Of a stretch of 64,000 bases of DNA, positions 23,461 through 34,520 are shown piece after piece. Both the position numbers and the translations under genes were made by a program. Under the pieces are notes generated by a model, which did no database searches, was not told the origin of the DNA, and saw nothing but the letters and a program-made list of their open reading frames with translations. Source of the stretch: Takakia lepidozioides (Eukaryota > Streptophyta > Takakiopsida > Takakiales > Takakiaceae); the NCBI GenBank assembly GCA_030704615.1, contig CM060732.1, positions 20,026,001 through 20,090,000 of the forward strand, read 5' to 3'. Every line of letters begins with the position of its first letter. The stretch's first letter is position 1.

Positions 23461-24850
23461 CTCCGACAAATAATGATAATTGTGTACACGTTGCAAATTC
23501 TAAGACTATAATATTACCGCCGCCTTCCTCTTCCTAAATCTAGATCTAGAGCGGAGCTTTCTTTTGAGCCTTACAAAAGGAAGAGTATAGCTATTATTTT
23601 TTAGAGCATGCCTTCTGGTTTCAGGCTTCTAGTTCTTCTTCTGTTCACTCTTTAGTTTGACTGTTCCTTTCTGATATTGTCTCTCCATCTTATCTTAGCC
23701 TTGGCTTTAAGCTGTGTTTTTAGTGCTTGCCGCTATTGCTTCTTGTATGACTGTACCGGCATCATTTTTGGTACTGTCTCTACTGTTTTATTTTTTTTCT
23801 TAGCCTTGGTTACGAAGCTGCGTCTTCCTGATCAGCCTCTATGGCACCCACTATGAGGTTATCTTTTTCCTCTTTGTACTCTTTGGGCTTTTGCTCCTTG
23901 CAAATATATTCCATGGCTTCCATCCCCTTTCCTTAAATAGATTAAAAAATATAATATAATATAATATATCCATATTAATATTAAATTATATGTTTGGATC
24001 AATGAAACGGTGCTCCCATACTTGCTATATCTCATAGATATTGTACTAGAGAAATCTGGATTAGGAAATTAACTGAATTTCTGGAGAACCTGTAGAACAG
24101 TTGGCTGAAAATCTAGCTGTGAACTAAAAATCTAAAGTTTGCAAAACTGAAAACTGAAGTCTGTAAAACTGAAAGAGAAAAGAATGAACATATCAATAGT
24201 AGGTTGCACATTATTGTCAAAGTAGTTAGAGAAATCTGAGATTTTTTTTTTAAAATAGATTTCTGAAGGACTGGCTGAAAATCTTGTTGTGAACTAAAAA
24301 TCGGAAGTTTGCAAAACTAAAAACTAAAGTATGTAAAAACACAGCAGCTTGCAAAATATTGTCAAAGTAGTCAAATATTGCAACCAAAAATCGCAAACAA
24401 TTCACAAAAGTGGATGGATTTTAGTTTGGATGTTTGAATTTTAGTAATCTTTTTTTTAAGAATTATTTATAATTTTTTGTTGCAATGTATGACTATGTCG
24501 TGCACCTAAGCATCGTGCCACAACATAGATCGCTGTCCACCACACATTCTAAGCATACAATCCTAGAAAATTATGCCACAATCGCCTCCCTAGCTGGTGA
24601 TTAGGTCCCTCTAACACCGGATAGCCGACAAGTATCCATCTCAATAAGATCATCGTTTGGTCTTCAATCACACAAGTCCCAGCATCTAAAATCAATAGAT
24701 CAAGAGGCCGGGTGCAAAAGTAGCCCCATCATTAGTCGCCTTCCTGCAATCCATGATCTTCAGTTGAGTATCCATGGCATTGAAGCCCCACTAGCTAGAC
24801 CTTTGATCACTTGTCAGCCTCACCATTGCTATACCCACTATCTCTGTCCA
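23461..24850. other. AT-rich sequence, no gene recognised
   Basis: AT-rich, with a short AATAT-rich stretch near 23945-23990 and a loosely repeated segment (GAACTAAAAATC and GCAAAACTAAAAACT motifs at about 24120-24170 and 24290-24340). No coding similarity. Confidence 0.4.
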
Positions 24851-25803
24851 AGGCATCGTGGACACAACCACTCTCCGCTATGAACCTCCTCAAGTGGCGG
24901 TGTTAAACATCCCATGTGTTACCCCCTTGAGCATTTGTCACACACCAATATGTTTGCGGCACCACCAGCATGCCCACATAGCATGCAACGCAACCCTGCA
25001 GGTACCACTGCAAGGTTGGGATCTATCCTCCCATCCACATGTGGGAGGTGACATGACACACAATTGCGCACATGATCCTTCCATACCATGTCATCTCGAC
25101 CTTCCAGAATCAACACTCCTGAAGACAATACCTCCCTGACCCTTAGAATCACACGTGACCCTACTGTGACATTGGCGCTGTCTGCTGCAGATACACATAG
25201 TCCCCAGGGTTGAATCTCCGAACACCCGGTCGATATCCGCCTCCACGTATGGTGGCATACCTCAATGTGTCTCGGTGTTGGGCAATAGTAAGGTTCTCAA
25301 AAGCCATAGGCATGACTCTCTTGAACAACTCTGCCCGTTGGGCATGCTTGTGTCCACAAATCCGGATCATTAAGGTTGATGACTACTGCAGCCTCCCTGC
25401 GAATAGATGCAGGCAAATCTGGCTCTTGGCCGAAGAGAAGAAAGTAAGGTGAAAACGAGGCAAGTGATGTTTGCTTGCTAAATCTGTAGTCCATGGCCAA
25501 CCAAGGTAGCTGAAGGTCTCAATCCCCTAAGTGTCCCTTCTGCAAGCCATACTTGCGCAAGCCTCTCTTGACTGTCTGAACAACTCTCTCCGCTAAGCCA
25601 TCAGCCTCGGGATGATCCCGAGAAGTAGTGCGGTGGTCTATCAAAGCTTGCTCACACAAAGCCTGAAACTTCCCCAAGAACTTTATCCCCTGGTCCGTGA
25701 GTACCTCGGCTGGAGCACCAAATTGGCTAAGCACTCGATCTAAGAATGCATACGCAGCCCCCTCACTTGCTTTGTCAGGCAATGCCACCAGTTCAATCCA
25801 CAC
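24850..25803 (-). mobile_element. Ty3/gypsy-type pol 3' part with PHD-like finger, degenerate
   Basis: Reading from 25803: integrase core VLTDQGIKFLGKFQALCEQA and DGLAERVVQTVKRGLRKYG (25519-25803), then YRFSKQTSLASFSPYFLLFG and RFNPGDYVYLQQTAP (25161-25500), the usual region after the DDE core. A frameshift near 25155 leads to ILRVREVLSSGVLILEG and a Cys-rich module. At least two Trp codons have become stops (near 25525 and 24930). The upstream part (reverse transcriptase, RNase H) is absent; at 25804 the sequence changes abruptly to a CACTA-like end. Confidence 0.85.
24855..24990 (-). pseudogene. PHD-type zinc finger at the C-terminus of the gypsy pol
   Basis: LRCMLCGHAGGAANILVCDKC, then SRG-stop-HMGCLTPPLEEV, GEWLCPRC and a stop. 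Spacing C-x2-C, C-x2-C, H-x2-C, C-x2-C is that of a PHD finger, with the usual Trp before HMGC replaced by a stop. PHD fingers read histone tails. At this place in the polyprotein it would sit where chromoviruses carry a chromodomain. Target-site guidance is inference. Confidence 0.65.
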
Positions 25804-26110
25804 TACAACATATGCACGTTTTTATGACTGCACAAATGACTATTTTTTCAGTCTTATATGCGTTCATGACTACATCACTCTATAGTGAAAAAAACTCTGT
25901 CATAGCAACTAGTCTTTAGGACTGCATTTTGCAAGTCATAGCCGTGACTGCGTGCGTGGCACCTGGAGTCATGCATAAGAGAGTGATGTAGTTACAACTC
26001 TATGACTTACATACGACTAACTATATGACTACATTGTCTAATGAGCGTTGCCTACATGGAGAGGCTTTAGAGGAACACGTGCACCACTGCGCAAGCGACA
26101 CGTCACGACA
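25804..26110. mobile_element. Possible CACTA-type transposon end
   Basis: Begins CACTACAACA directly after the integrase fragment. It is followed by repeated ATGACT motifs in both orientations, as in the subterminal region of CACTA elements. I found no matching opposite end (TTGTAGTG) at a sensible distance, so the element is incomplete or the call is wrong. Confidence 0.35.
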
Positions 26111-26690
26111 CATGTTGCACTTCAGATGTGACATGTGGCATTTAGACATAATATATGACTAGCATATATAGAAGGGTTTATGCCACGTGTCATCAAGAAT
26201 GTCTCTGAAAATAATTTAATAGTTATATTTGTAATTTTAAATTCTTAAATTTTTATTTTATTTTTGAAAACATGGGATAGCAGCTTGGAATTTTTTATTA
26301 AATGGTATTATTGTTTAATTTAATAATGTTATATAAAATAAAAATATATTAAATGATTTAAATTCTTCATTATATGGTGAAATTCTGATATAAAAACAGA
26401 ATGGACCCCTCTTGCATACTAGCAACCACAAGGACATTCAAAATAGACAAGTACAGGGAAATACACGCCCTGTAAATTATATTACAAAAATCCAAATGAG
26501 ACCAATGTCCCAATGGACACCTCAAAGGCCACAAGGTCCAAAAATCCATGCCTGAAAAGGTCCAGTAAGCAAAAAATAAGCAAGCCCACACATGGGCTGA
26601 ATTGTTGTAATACTAGTTTGTTCTGGTGCTACTAGAATCAAGGACCCTGTTAAACAGTGCAATACTTACGGCCGATTTGATAAGAGGAAA
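26111..26690. other. AT-rich spacer, no gene recognised
   Basis: Strongly AT-rich (26200-26400), then unique sequence without coding similarity. Confidence 0.4.
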
Positions 26691-27300
26691 AAACAGGGTG
26701 AAATGTGTTGAAGAAGGTGCTTTGATTAACAGTGTCTGATTTGATCAATTGTGTTGCTGCTGCTGCGGCTTCCAGTTGACCATCTACCCATGCAGGTTTC
26801 TTGTACCTATCATTCCACAGAGAATCATAGGTAATATGGAGCTTGAAATCCGGCCATCTTGGATGAATCTGGACCCACATATCTATCCATGCTCCTTCAG
26901 CTATCCATGCCCCTGCACAAATTATGCATACATCCTCGCCTTGCTGCTAGCAGCTGACAATGACAGCCTAGAATTGCTTGAGCAAACACCCCAACCCTAC
27001 TTATCACACTAGTTCCTATGTTGACTTGCGTCTGCTTCCAACAGCCATTCACCTTTTGCCTCGATTGTTCCACCATTGACTGAGGTCGGGAACGTATTCA
27101 TTCTAGAGCTTCTCCTCGAGTCTCTGTTATCTATTTTTCAATATTTTCCTGTCGACCACATTGGCAGTAATATGTCAAAATCACTCCAAAACTACCATAG
27201 ATCCACCAACGAGCTAACTTGCAGAATTCAACATTAAAAATTTAGGGACGACTCTGATAGCAGGGGAAAACAAGGTGAAATATGTTGAAGAAGGTACCTT
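26690..27300 (+). repeat. Module M, copy 1 (flanks the PPR sequences)
   Basis: First of three copies of a non-coding module. It contains AGTTGACCATCTACCCATGC, then GAATCATAGGTAAT, then a CCTTTTGCCTCGATTGT-type block, ending AACTTGCAGAATTCAACAT. Other copies: 28880-29370 (same orientation) and 30190-30930 (second part inverted). Confidence 0.8.
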
Positions 27301-27302
27301 CA

Positions 27303-27835
27303 TTAGCAGCGCCTTGTTTTATGAATTGTGCTGTTGCCGCTGCTGTTTCCAGTTGACCATCTACCCACTTGTGGCCGCTGTGAGCTATTGAAGAAGGTGC
27401 CCCCTTCCCCCATCATTTGATCATAGGTCTCCATACCATGTCCTTGCTCTGCATACCCTGCAAGCATCGCGTTCCATGATACCACATCTCGTTCAGCCAT
27501 AATGTTGAAAACTCCCTTTGCATCCTTCATGCACCCACATTTCGCATACATGTCCACCAGGGCAGTGTTCGAAATGACATCTAGTACAATTCCAGCTTTG
27601 ATGATGTCACCATGGACCTCTTTCCCCTTTTCCAGAGGTCCCAGGCTTGCACACGCATTGCAAACACAAACAAACGTGATGTGGTTGGGCTTCACCCCTT
27701 CGCGCAGCATTTGCTCATAGGTCTCCAAAGCATTCCTACCACACCCATGCTTGGTAAATCCTGGCAACATTATATTCCACGTGATCAAAGATCATTGAGA
27801 CATTCTGTTGAAAACTTCGTGAGCATGCATGCATG
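27303..27835 (-). pseudogene. PPR protein fragment (PLS type), second copy
   Basis: LITWNIMLPGFTKHGCGRNA, LETYEQMLREGVKPNHITFV and LVDMYAKCGCMKDAKGVFNI show successive S, L and P motifs of plant PLS-class pentatricopeptide-repeat proteins, which bind organellar RNA. The frame runs into module M and stops. Upstream, FNRMSQ is followed by TGA and then LITWN, so an in-frame stop lies between repeats at the same point as in the first copy. Confidence 0.85.
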
Positions 27836-27839
27836 ATGT

Positions 27840-28517
27840 TCATGCACTTAACATACATGTTTGCTCCTGCACCCACATTTTGCATACATGTCCACCAGGG
27901 TATTGTTCAAAATGACATTTGGTACAATTCCAGCCCTGATGATGTCGCCATGGACCTCTTTGCAAGCCCTTTTCCAGAGCTGCCATGGCTGTGTTCAGAA
28001 TGACATTTGGTACAATTCCAGCTTTGATGATGTCACCATTCACCTCTTTGCCCTTTTCCAGGGCTGCCAAGTTTGCACAAGCATTGCGAGTGCACACAAA
28101 CGTGATGTGGTTGGGCTTCACCCCTTCGCACATCATTTGCTCATACGTCTCCAAAGCCTCCATCCCGCGCCCCTGTTGTGCATTCACTGCGAGCATCGCA
28201 CTCCACGACACCACATTTCGTTCAGCCATATTGTTGAACATTCCCTTTGCATCCTCGATGCTCCCACATTTGGCATACATGTACACCAGGGCAGTGTTCA
28301 GGATCACATCTGGTACGATTCCAGCTCTGACGATGTCACCATGCACCTCTTTGCCCTTTTCCAGGGCTGCCAGGCTTGCACACGCACTACAAACGCACAC
28401 AAACGTGATGTGGTCGGGCTTCACCCCTTCCCCCATCATTTGCTCATAGGTCTCCAAAGCATTCCTACCACACCCATGCTTGGTAAATCCTCCCAACATT
28501 ATATTCCACGTGATCAA
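27840..28517 (-). pseudogene. PPR protein, central repeats
   Basis: In frame with 28521-28883 across one TGA codon. Contains LITWNIMLGGFTKHG, EGVKPDHITFVCVCSACASL, YMYAKCGSIEDAKGMFNNM and RNVVSWSAMLAV, about five 31-36-residue motifs. Near 27990 a local duplication with a frame change ends recognisable repeats. No E or DYW domain follows, so the C-terminal half of a normal PLS protein is missing. Confidence 0.85.
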
Positions 28518-28520
28518 ATA

Positions 28521-28883
28521 TCATTGAGGCATTTTGTTGAACACTTGGTGAGCATCCATGATGCTCCCGCACTTAACATACATGTTGACAAGGGTGTTGA
28601 GGAGAAAAACATTTAGCGTGAATCCACTTTGGATAATGTGAGTTTGCACCTGATTTTCAGCTTCCAGGCCTTTCACCTTGATGCACTTATGCAAGAGACA
28701 GACATATGTATCTGAATCTGCTGAAATGCCTCCTTGGTTTAAAGTCTGTAGAGCCTCTGTCAGTCTGCCTGCCTCACAAAGCATCTTCACATGCCCATAA
28801 GTGCCAGAAGAGACATTGTGGACTCCCTCTCTTGATCTGCTTCCAGAAGCTGTGGTCACAGTTGAGGTGCCTGGTTTTATCAA
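28521..28883 (-). pseudogene. PPR protein, N-terminal repeats
   Basis: VKMLCEAGRLTEALQTLNQ, DSDTYVCLLHKCIKVKGLE and LLNTLVNMYVKCGSIMDAHQ are the first repeats of a PLS-type protein. The frame stops with TGA after VFNKMPQ and continues directly with YLITWN. A single Arg-to-stop change (CGA to TGA) would explain it. No organellar presequence is visible upstream; the 5' side runs straight into module M. It is therefore probably a captured fragment rather than a working gene. Confidence 0.85.
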
Positions 28884-29370
28884 TTGTGCCGCTGCAGCTG
28901 CTGCCTTCAGTTGACCATCTACCCATGCAGGTTTCTTGTGGCTATTGATCCATAGGGAATCATAGGTAATTTTGTGCTTGAAATCTGGCCCTCTTGGAAG
29001 AATCTGTACCCATTCTCTATCCCTGCTTCTTCAGCTATCCATGCGTCTGCACAAATCATACATTCATCCTTGCCTTGCTGCTAGCAGTTGACAATAACAG
29101 CCTAGACACCCAACTCAGCTTATGACCCTAGTTCCTATGTTGAATTGCGTCGTTACTCTCTATAATCTAACAGACATTCACCTTTTTGCCTCGATTGTCC
29201 CACCGTTAACTGGGGTCACAAAAGTATCCATTCCACAGCTTCTCCTCATCTTTGTTATATACTTTCCTGTTGTCACATCGGCAGTATCATGTCAAACTCG
29301 CTGCAAACTAGATTCACTCAACAAGCTAACTTGCAGAATTCAACATGGAAATTTAGGGCCGATTCTGTGA
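28880..29370 (+). repeat. Module M, copy 2
   Basis: Same order of blocks as copy 1: ACCATCTACCCATGCAGG, then GAATCATAGGTAAT, then the CCTCGATTGTCCCACC block, ending AACTTGCAGAATTCAACATG. Confidence 0.8.
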
Positions 29371-29410
29371 TTGGAAAGAGAACCCAGAGGGATGGAATGG
29401 AAGCAGCAGC

Positions 29411-29965
29411 ATGGGTGTGTCTCTGATGCATCAACAGACAGCGGTCAGACCAAGTTCTATAACCCAAACCCAGAGTGAGCACAATGGCTTTGTAAGGCCA
29501 ATGCCTACAGGGCATATTCAATACTACAATGAGGATATGCAAGCAGCAAATACCATGTGCAAATCAAAAAACAACAAAGGTGGTGAAGGTGCGCAACCTG
29601 CCAAAGAGAGGGCGGAGTTGAGGAAGGATGAAGCAACTACAGACATTGCAAAATGCTCTGATGCAGGCAGAAGGGAAGACCCAGGCCCTGTCGGGGTTCA
29701 GCTGGCAGAAGAACAAGCTGCTGACAGCAACAACATGGAAGCAGAGTGGATACAAGTTGATTTTGACAAACCTAAGTCCATCAGACAAGGCATCAGAAGG
29801 CCCAAACAAAGAACACTGTGCAAAATCTGTAATAACATGAGACACAGTCGTCACACACTAACCCAACATGGGTCTTGGCAAACTTTCAGCAAAGTTGAAA
29901 CAATCACAGAAGCAAAAAAGGGGCAGGACCTCAAGAGAAGATGTATGGAGTACCTTTTGCAGTGA
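29411..29965 (+). CDS. Unrecognised ORF, 184 codons
   Basis: Starts at ATG GGT GTG TCT. The product is hydrophilic, rich in Lys, Glu and Gln, with a possible CKICNNMRHSRHTLTQH zinc-ligand-like stretch near residue 140 (Cys-x2-Cys and several His). No family recognised. It sits between module M copies 2 and 3 and could be part of that mobile unit; it may also be a chance frame. Confidence 0.35.
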   Translation: MGVSLMHQQTAVRPSSITQTQSEHNGFVRPMPTGHIQYYNEDMQAANTMCKSKNNKGGEGAQPAKERAELRKDEATTDIAKCSDAGRREDPGPVGVQLAEEQAADSNNMEAEWIQVDFDKPKSIRQGIRRPKQRTLCKICNNMRHSRHTLTQHGSWQTFSKVETITEAKKGQDLKRRCMEYLLQ

Positions 29966-30189
29966 TCAATGAGTACGTGGAAGGAGGTGAAGCTTACCCA
30001 TTGCCAAGCACGGAGTACATGATGCAACCAACAGCACAAGTATCATGTCAGTTCACTCATAATGAGCTGGAGGCACTGGATGAGTTGGACGAGATATACC
30101 ATATAAGTGATCACACTCCAATAAGACTACAACAACACCCCACATCAACATGTTGACACGGGGAAGTGCAAAGAAGGCCAAAATAGGGG

Positions 30190-30930
30190 ATGGGATGCCA
30201 ATTCTGGCATTCGCCTTTTTGTCTCCATTGTCCCACCATTGACTGGGGTCGGAAAGTGTTCACCCCAAAGCTTCTCCTCACCTCTATTATAAGTTTTTGG
30301 ATACTTCCATGCTGCCACACTGGCAGTAACTTGCCAAAGTCACTCCAAACCACCACAGATCTACCCAACGACCTAACTTACAGAATTCAATATGCATCTT
30401 GCGGCCGAGTCTGATGAGAGGGCAACACGGGCTGAAATAGGTTGAAGAAGAAGGTCCCCTTCCACATTGTCCTTGACCTGTCCTGACCCATGGAGGATTT
30501 GACCGACCATCAACCTAAAAGGACCTCTTGTGTGTGCTGCTTGTGTCTGTAGTCAGGTAATGTCGGATTGGTCTGTGAGATCGAACCACTACGGTGTAGT
30601 TGAGTAGTCAGAGATTGAAACACGCATGCTAAGACCAACCTTACAGAGAGAAGCAGATGCATTTCAGATTGTGATAAGTAGGGTTGGGGTGTTTTGGGGA
30701 AGAACTCCACACCAGTATGGTTGGGGTGTTTGCTAGTAGAATTCTAGGCTGTCAGAGGCATGGATAGCTGAAGGAGCAGGGATAGAGTGTGGGTCCAGAT
30801 TCATCCAAGAGGGCTGGATTTCAAGCTCCACATTACCTATGATCCCCTGTGGAAGGATAGCTATAAGAAACCTACATGGGTAGATGGTCAACTGGAGCGG
30901 CAGCAGCAGCGGCACAATTGATAAGGTCAG
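30190..30930. repeat. Module M, copy 3, rearranged
   Basis: 30200-30400 repeats the CTCCATTGTCCCACCATTGAC to CAGAATTCAA block in the same sense as the other copies. 30740-30920 carries the ACCATCTACCC / CCTATGATTC block in the opposite sense. So this copy is partly inverted. Confidence 0.75.
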
Positions 30931-31210
30931 GCACTTCTACTGAAGGCACCTCCTTCAGCACATTTCACCCTGTTTTTCCCTCTTATCCGTTTTTTGCGAG
31001 CTATCTTCTCTTATCTGTTTGTCTGCCCAGTCTTCAGTGAATGCGTCAAGGCTTTGTGTTTTGGCTTCTTCCTCGCTTTTGTCACCCTCTCCCATGAATA
31101 TCTCTGGTTGGCGCTCAAACCCTGCTGAGCTGTAGATGTTGTCCATGCCAATGCATTCTTCTTCACCAAATCCATGTTTTGGCCCTAAATCCTTGATGTC
31201 TTGGCTGGAT

Positions 31211-33040
31211 ACATCCAGTGTTATTATGAGGTCCTCAGTGTTATGTTCGTTATGAATGTCCATTGAGTTTTTGGGGAGGGTTCCTTAGTCGAGTTTCTGA
31301 TTTCCATCCAATGATTTTGCCTCTTTTGATAAATCATTAGGCTTGATTAGCAGTGTATTCACAAATCCAAAGTGAATGTCGTTGACGACATTCACTTCTA
31401 TGTCGGTGTCATTCCAAAGCGAGAGTTTGCATTCAGGCGGATTAGGGTGTATTTGCAGTATCATTGAATGGAATGTTTTGAATGGCATTGACGACATTCA
31501 CATCCGGAGCTGTCGTGTGGTCCTGAAAGGTCCTTGGAGCAGTTCTCGGAGCCATTTCATTCCATGTTTTTTTCATTATGTGCTACTTGCATCTTACTCA
31601 CTTTGCGCTTTGGTGGGTTGGGATTCATCTCATGTTTAACAAGTACACGAAATATGTGCTTATGGAAGGAAATCAACTGAGCGGTATTCCATACTATCTT
31701 GACATGTGGTCGGACCTTGCAAACGATCCAACCATGTATACTGCAGGGATATTGAAGGACTGGAGTCCTTCTCACTTCAGAGACTGTGGCTGGTACCTTG
31801 ACTGCCCACCGGAGCACACGACCTTTCAAGAACAGCATATGAAATATTTGAACAATAATGCTGAGATGCTGGCGCCTCTGACTGACAAAGAGTACCAAAG
31901 AAACATAGTAACATTGGCTGCCGAGGAGCCTGATGCTCAGGGAACGCCGCAGAAGGGAAAGAAGGCGGGCCGCAAACCAAAAGACAAGGCTCTTGATGTC
32001 ATAGCCATCTCATCAGCAAAGCCAAAGGACAAAGACAAGTCCAAAGAGAAGGAAAAGGACAAGGGGAAGGAGAAAGAAAAGGAGATGGAGAGTGGGCAGG
32101 ATTTCACTGCTGGAAGATATACCCGCACAGTTCAGTGCGTGTTCGATGCCAAGCCACACCCTTCCCGTTCTGATTCGGCAGGAGAGATTAAAATTGTCAA
32201 TGAGGGTTGGCTGTCGATGATGCAGAGTCGAAAGAGAGGATACACTGGGGTGCCTTCGCCTACCTGGGACAACATAATCTCATTCCTCAATCTGGTGAGA
32301 ATTCCAGTTTCTTTCATTGGCAGTATTTCAGTCTGGTTCTTTGAAAACATTCTTGCCATCGTTCTTAAGAAAAACATGTCCGTTGCAGGTGAGCACAGGT
32401 CCCACCTTCGTGTGCGGTGTGAAGAAAACATATGCGGCTGACATTGTCATTCTCGACATCCCGGATGGCCAGGCTGTGCCAGAAGTTTTTCCAAAGGGCA
32501 AGACGCCAGGCTGGAACAAATTCGAGGACAACTACTGGAGTTGGGTGTTCGGGTTCTGTAATAATTTCCTCTCTGATGCAGGGACACTTCTGCTTTTTCA
32601 GTCATGTGACAAAGATAGTCGTCGGGCATTGGCATCATACCTGAAGTCTTCAGGGTTTGAAGTTTTGCGCACATGGAATTGTGTGAACAGCCTCTACCTT
32701 GTGAAAGGGGGTTTCCCTGGTCAGCTGGTATGCCGTCTCCCTTCTGCTTGTGCTTTCATGATGAGTTTCAATGTTCTCTGCAGCTCCACTCTATAAGAAT
32801 CTGTCTTGATCGACACCGATCATCACCGATTCATGATAAAAATGATTGTTTTGTGCCTGAGTTCTGAATAGCCGATGTACACACTTCTATAGATTGTGTT
32901 TACCACACTAACCTGCTATCTTTGGCAGACAAGGATGTTCGAGGCGATCTGCCTGCGGAGGATTCGCACCTCCAAGACACCATCCTCCATCCGCAGCTTT
33001 GAGATTTCTGACCAGGGTTGTTTCGTCAACCCCCCCTATG
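31211..33040 (+). repeat. Block A, left copy (direct repeat with 48369-50218)
   Basis: About 1.83 kb nearly identical to 48369-50218, starting ACATCCAGTGTTATTATGAG and ending in the CCCCCCCTATG of a methyltransferase exon. The left copy continues into the rest of that gene; the right copy is cut there. Confidence 0.92.
31372..31501. promoter_or_regulatory. Two 24-bp palindromic sites upstream of the left methyltransferase
   Basis: Sites at 31372-31395 (arms GTGAATGTCGT and ACGACATTCAC around TG) and 31478-31501 (TTGAATGGCAT / ACGACATTCAC). Same site family as the arrays at 34710-35061, 36931-37654, 45316-46052 and 47912-48657. Confidence 0.85.
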
Positions 33041-33828
33041 AGCCGCATGTCGATGACATTTTGTACAACTTCATGCAGTCCAGTTTGAAGAGACCAGATG
33101 GCACTCCCTGGAGAGGTGCAAAAGAAAAATCCCCGTCGTTCATGCAAATACTGCTGGAGTCATGCAGCCGCCACTCTGCACGGGTGGTCGATCTTTCTGT
33201 GTCCACAGGTTCGTTCTCTCCCTTCCGAATTGATTTTCTTTCACCAGTTCCATCTGCTTAAATCCCCCCCCACCAAACTGTTTATGTCCTCCTGTTTGGT
33301 GCAGGAGCAACTTACCATGCATGCAAGGCAAGCGGAAGAAGCCTTTTTGGCATGGAGGGTGATTCTGACCTCTACAATACAATGTTCCTCCCTCTTTTGT
33401 CTGGCTCCACTTCAGGCACACAGACTGATCGGATTCAAATTCGAAATGATGACGATCCCGAAGATAAGCAGGTCGACAACGACTTTTCATGTGAGTAAGT
33501 GCTAAACCCACTTTGGGAGTCATACTCAATTTCTCAATAACATCAAAGTTACAGTAATAACTTTTTCAGGTTGTCTTTCAGGAAAGGCAGCGGTGGATCT
33601 TCAGGAGATACAGTCATTTGTGGCGAGTCTGTTTTTGACAGCCCCCTTTCCAATTTTCTGCTTCCTGATTATGCCAAAGCAATGGCACTTCACGCGGCCG
33701 AGTCCCTATCCCCTGAATTTTTACTGCCCGGCCGTAGGTGTAGCCAGCGTAGATCCGGAGTTCTTAAATACTTAGACTTAGATGCAGAGGAAGTGGGGAT
33801 ACATTGTACTGACTCTGAGTCAGACTGA
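31578..33828 (+). CDS. Beta-class DNA amino-methyltransferase-like protein (intact C-terminal part, 5 exons)
   Basis: Exons 31578-32294, 32389-32727, 32929-33208, 33305-33494, 33570-33828, all joining in phase, with no stop. Exon 1 has a Lys-rich linker (KGKKAGRKPKDK, AT-hook-like, then a long KDK/KEKEK run). Exon 2: ADIVILDIPDGQ, then WSWVFGFCNNFLSDAGTLLLF, the place of motif IV onward. Exon 3: KSPSFMQILL then VVDLSVSTG (motif X, then I). Exon 4: ATYHACKASGRSLFGMEGD. Motif order IV-X-I is that of beta-class N6-adenine/N4-cytosine methyltransferases. The catalytic D-P-P-Y reads DIPD, and the G-x-G loop is altered, so activity is doubtful. The true start is uncertain; in the right copy a ParB-like unit lies upstream in the same sense, and the two may be one gene. 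Confidence 0.72.
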
Positions 33829-33989
33829 ACTATGTTCTTTTACTATTCTGTTTCATCCTCTTTGGAAAACGTTGAATCCCCTTCCTCCACCGTAGTTGTT
33901 CCTTTGGAAAGAAAAATAATCAAAGAATCAACTACCATTTAAATTGCAATATGTATGAATCCATCTCACAAACCTCCCTCACTCTTGTC

Positions 33990-34320
33990 ATATCCATTGT
34001 GCTTTCATCTACAGTGTATTCATGAGTGCTCCATTCCTGAACGTTTTCCTTTGTTCAACATCCATTGTACATTCATCCTCTGTACTCTTTAATCCACCCC
34101 ACAAACCTTCCACACTCATGTCATATACGTTGTGCATTCGTCTAAAGTTTTAGTCATGCATCTTCCTGTCATGAATGTTTGTCATTGCTCAACATCCATT
34201 ATACATTCATCCATTTGACTCTTATCCATCCCTCATTCATCCATCTACATTCATTTTTCACACTCATCCATCTGTTTATCATCCAACTGTACATTCATCC
34301 ATCCTTTATTCAATGCCTTT
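33990..34320. repeat. CATTCATCC-rich degenerate simple repeat
   Basis: Many imperfect copies of CATTCATCC and CATCCATC motifs downstream of the methyltransferase stop. No coding potential. Confidence 0.7.
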
Positions 34321-34324
34321 TATT

Positions 34325-34520
34325 ATGTCGTCCAGTTTGTTTCCGCGGTAAAGGGGGCCAATCCGCGGGAATACACTCCACTTCTTCCTGGGCGCGTGGT
34401 GACGCGGTCTTCAAGTGTGATGACGTGGAGTGAGCCCCGTGATGTGGCATTGGCGCAAGGTGATGTGGCGTGAGCGTAGTTGCGCTCACGCGCTCGCGTG
34501 ACCAGGCTCACACCGAGGCA
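34325..34520 (+). repeat. Putative terminal region of the large Mutator-like element (left terminus)
   Basis: Two CCGCGG cores about 20 bp apart (TTTCCGCGGTAAAGGGGGCC, then AATCCGCGGGAATA), followed inward by GATGTGGCGTGAGCG units. The mirror-image arrangement occurs at 40165-40430 and 50222-50345, as expected for terminal inverted repeats. No target-site duplication was found, so exact ends are open. Confidence 0.5.

Noticed and set aside
23134-23496. Open frames on both strands over the 23-kb minisatellite
   Set aside because: Repeat-derived low-complexity translation with no family similarity.
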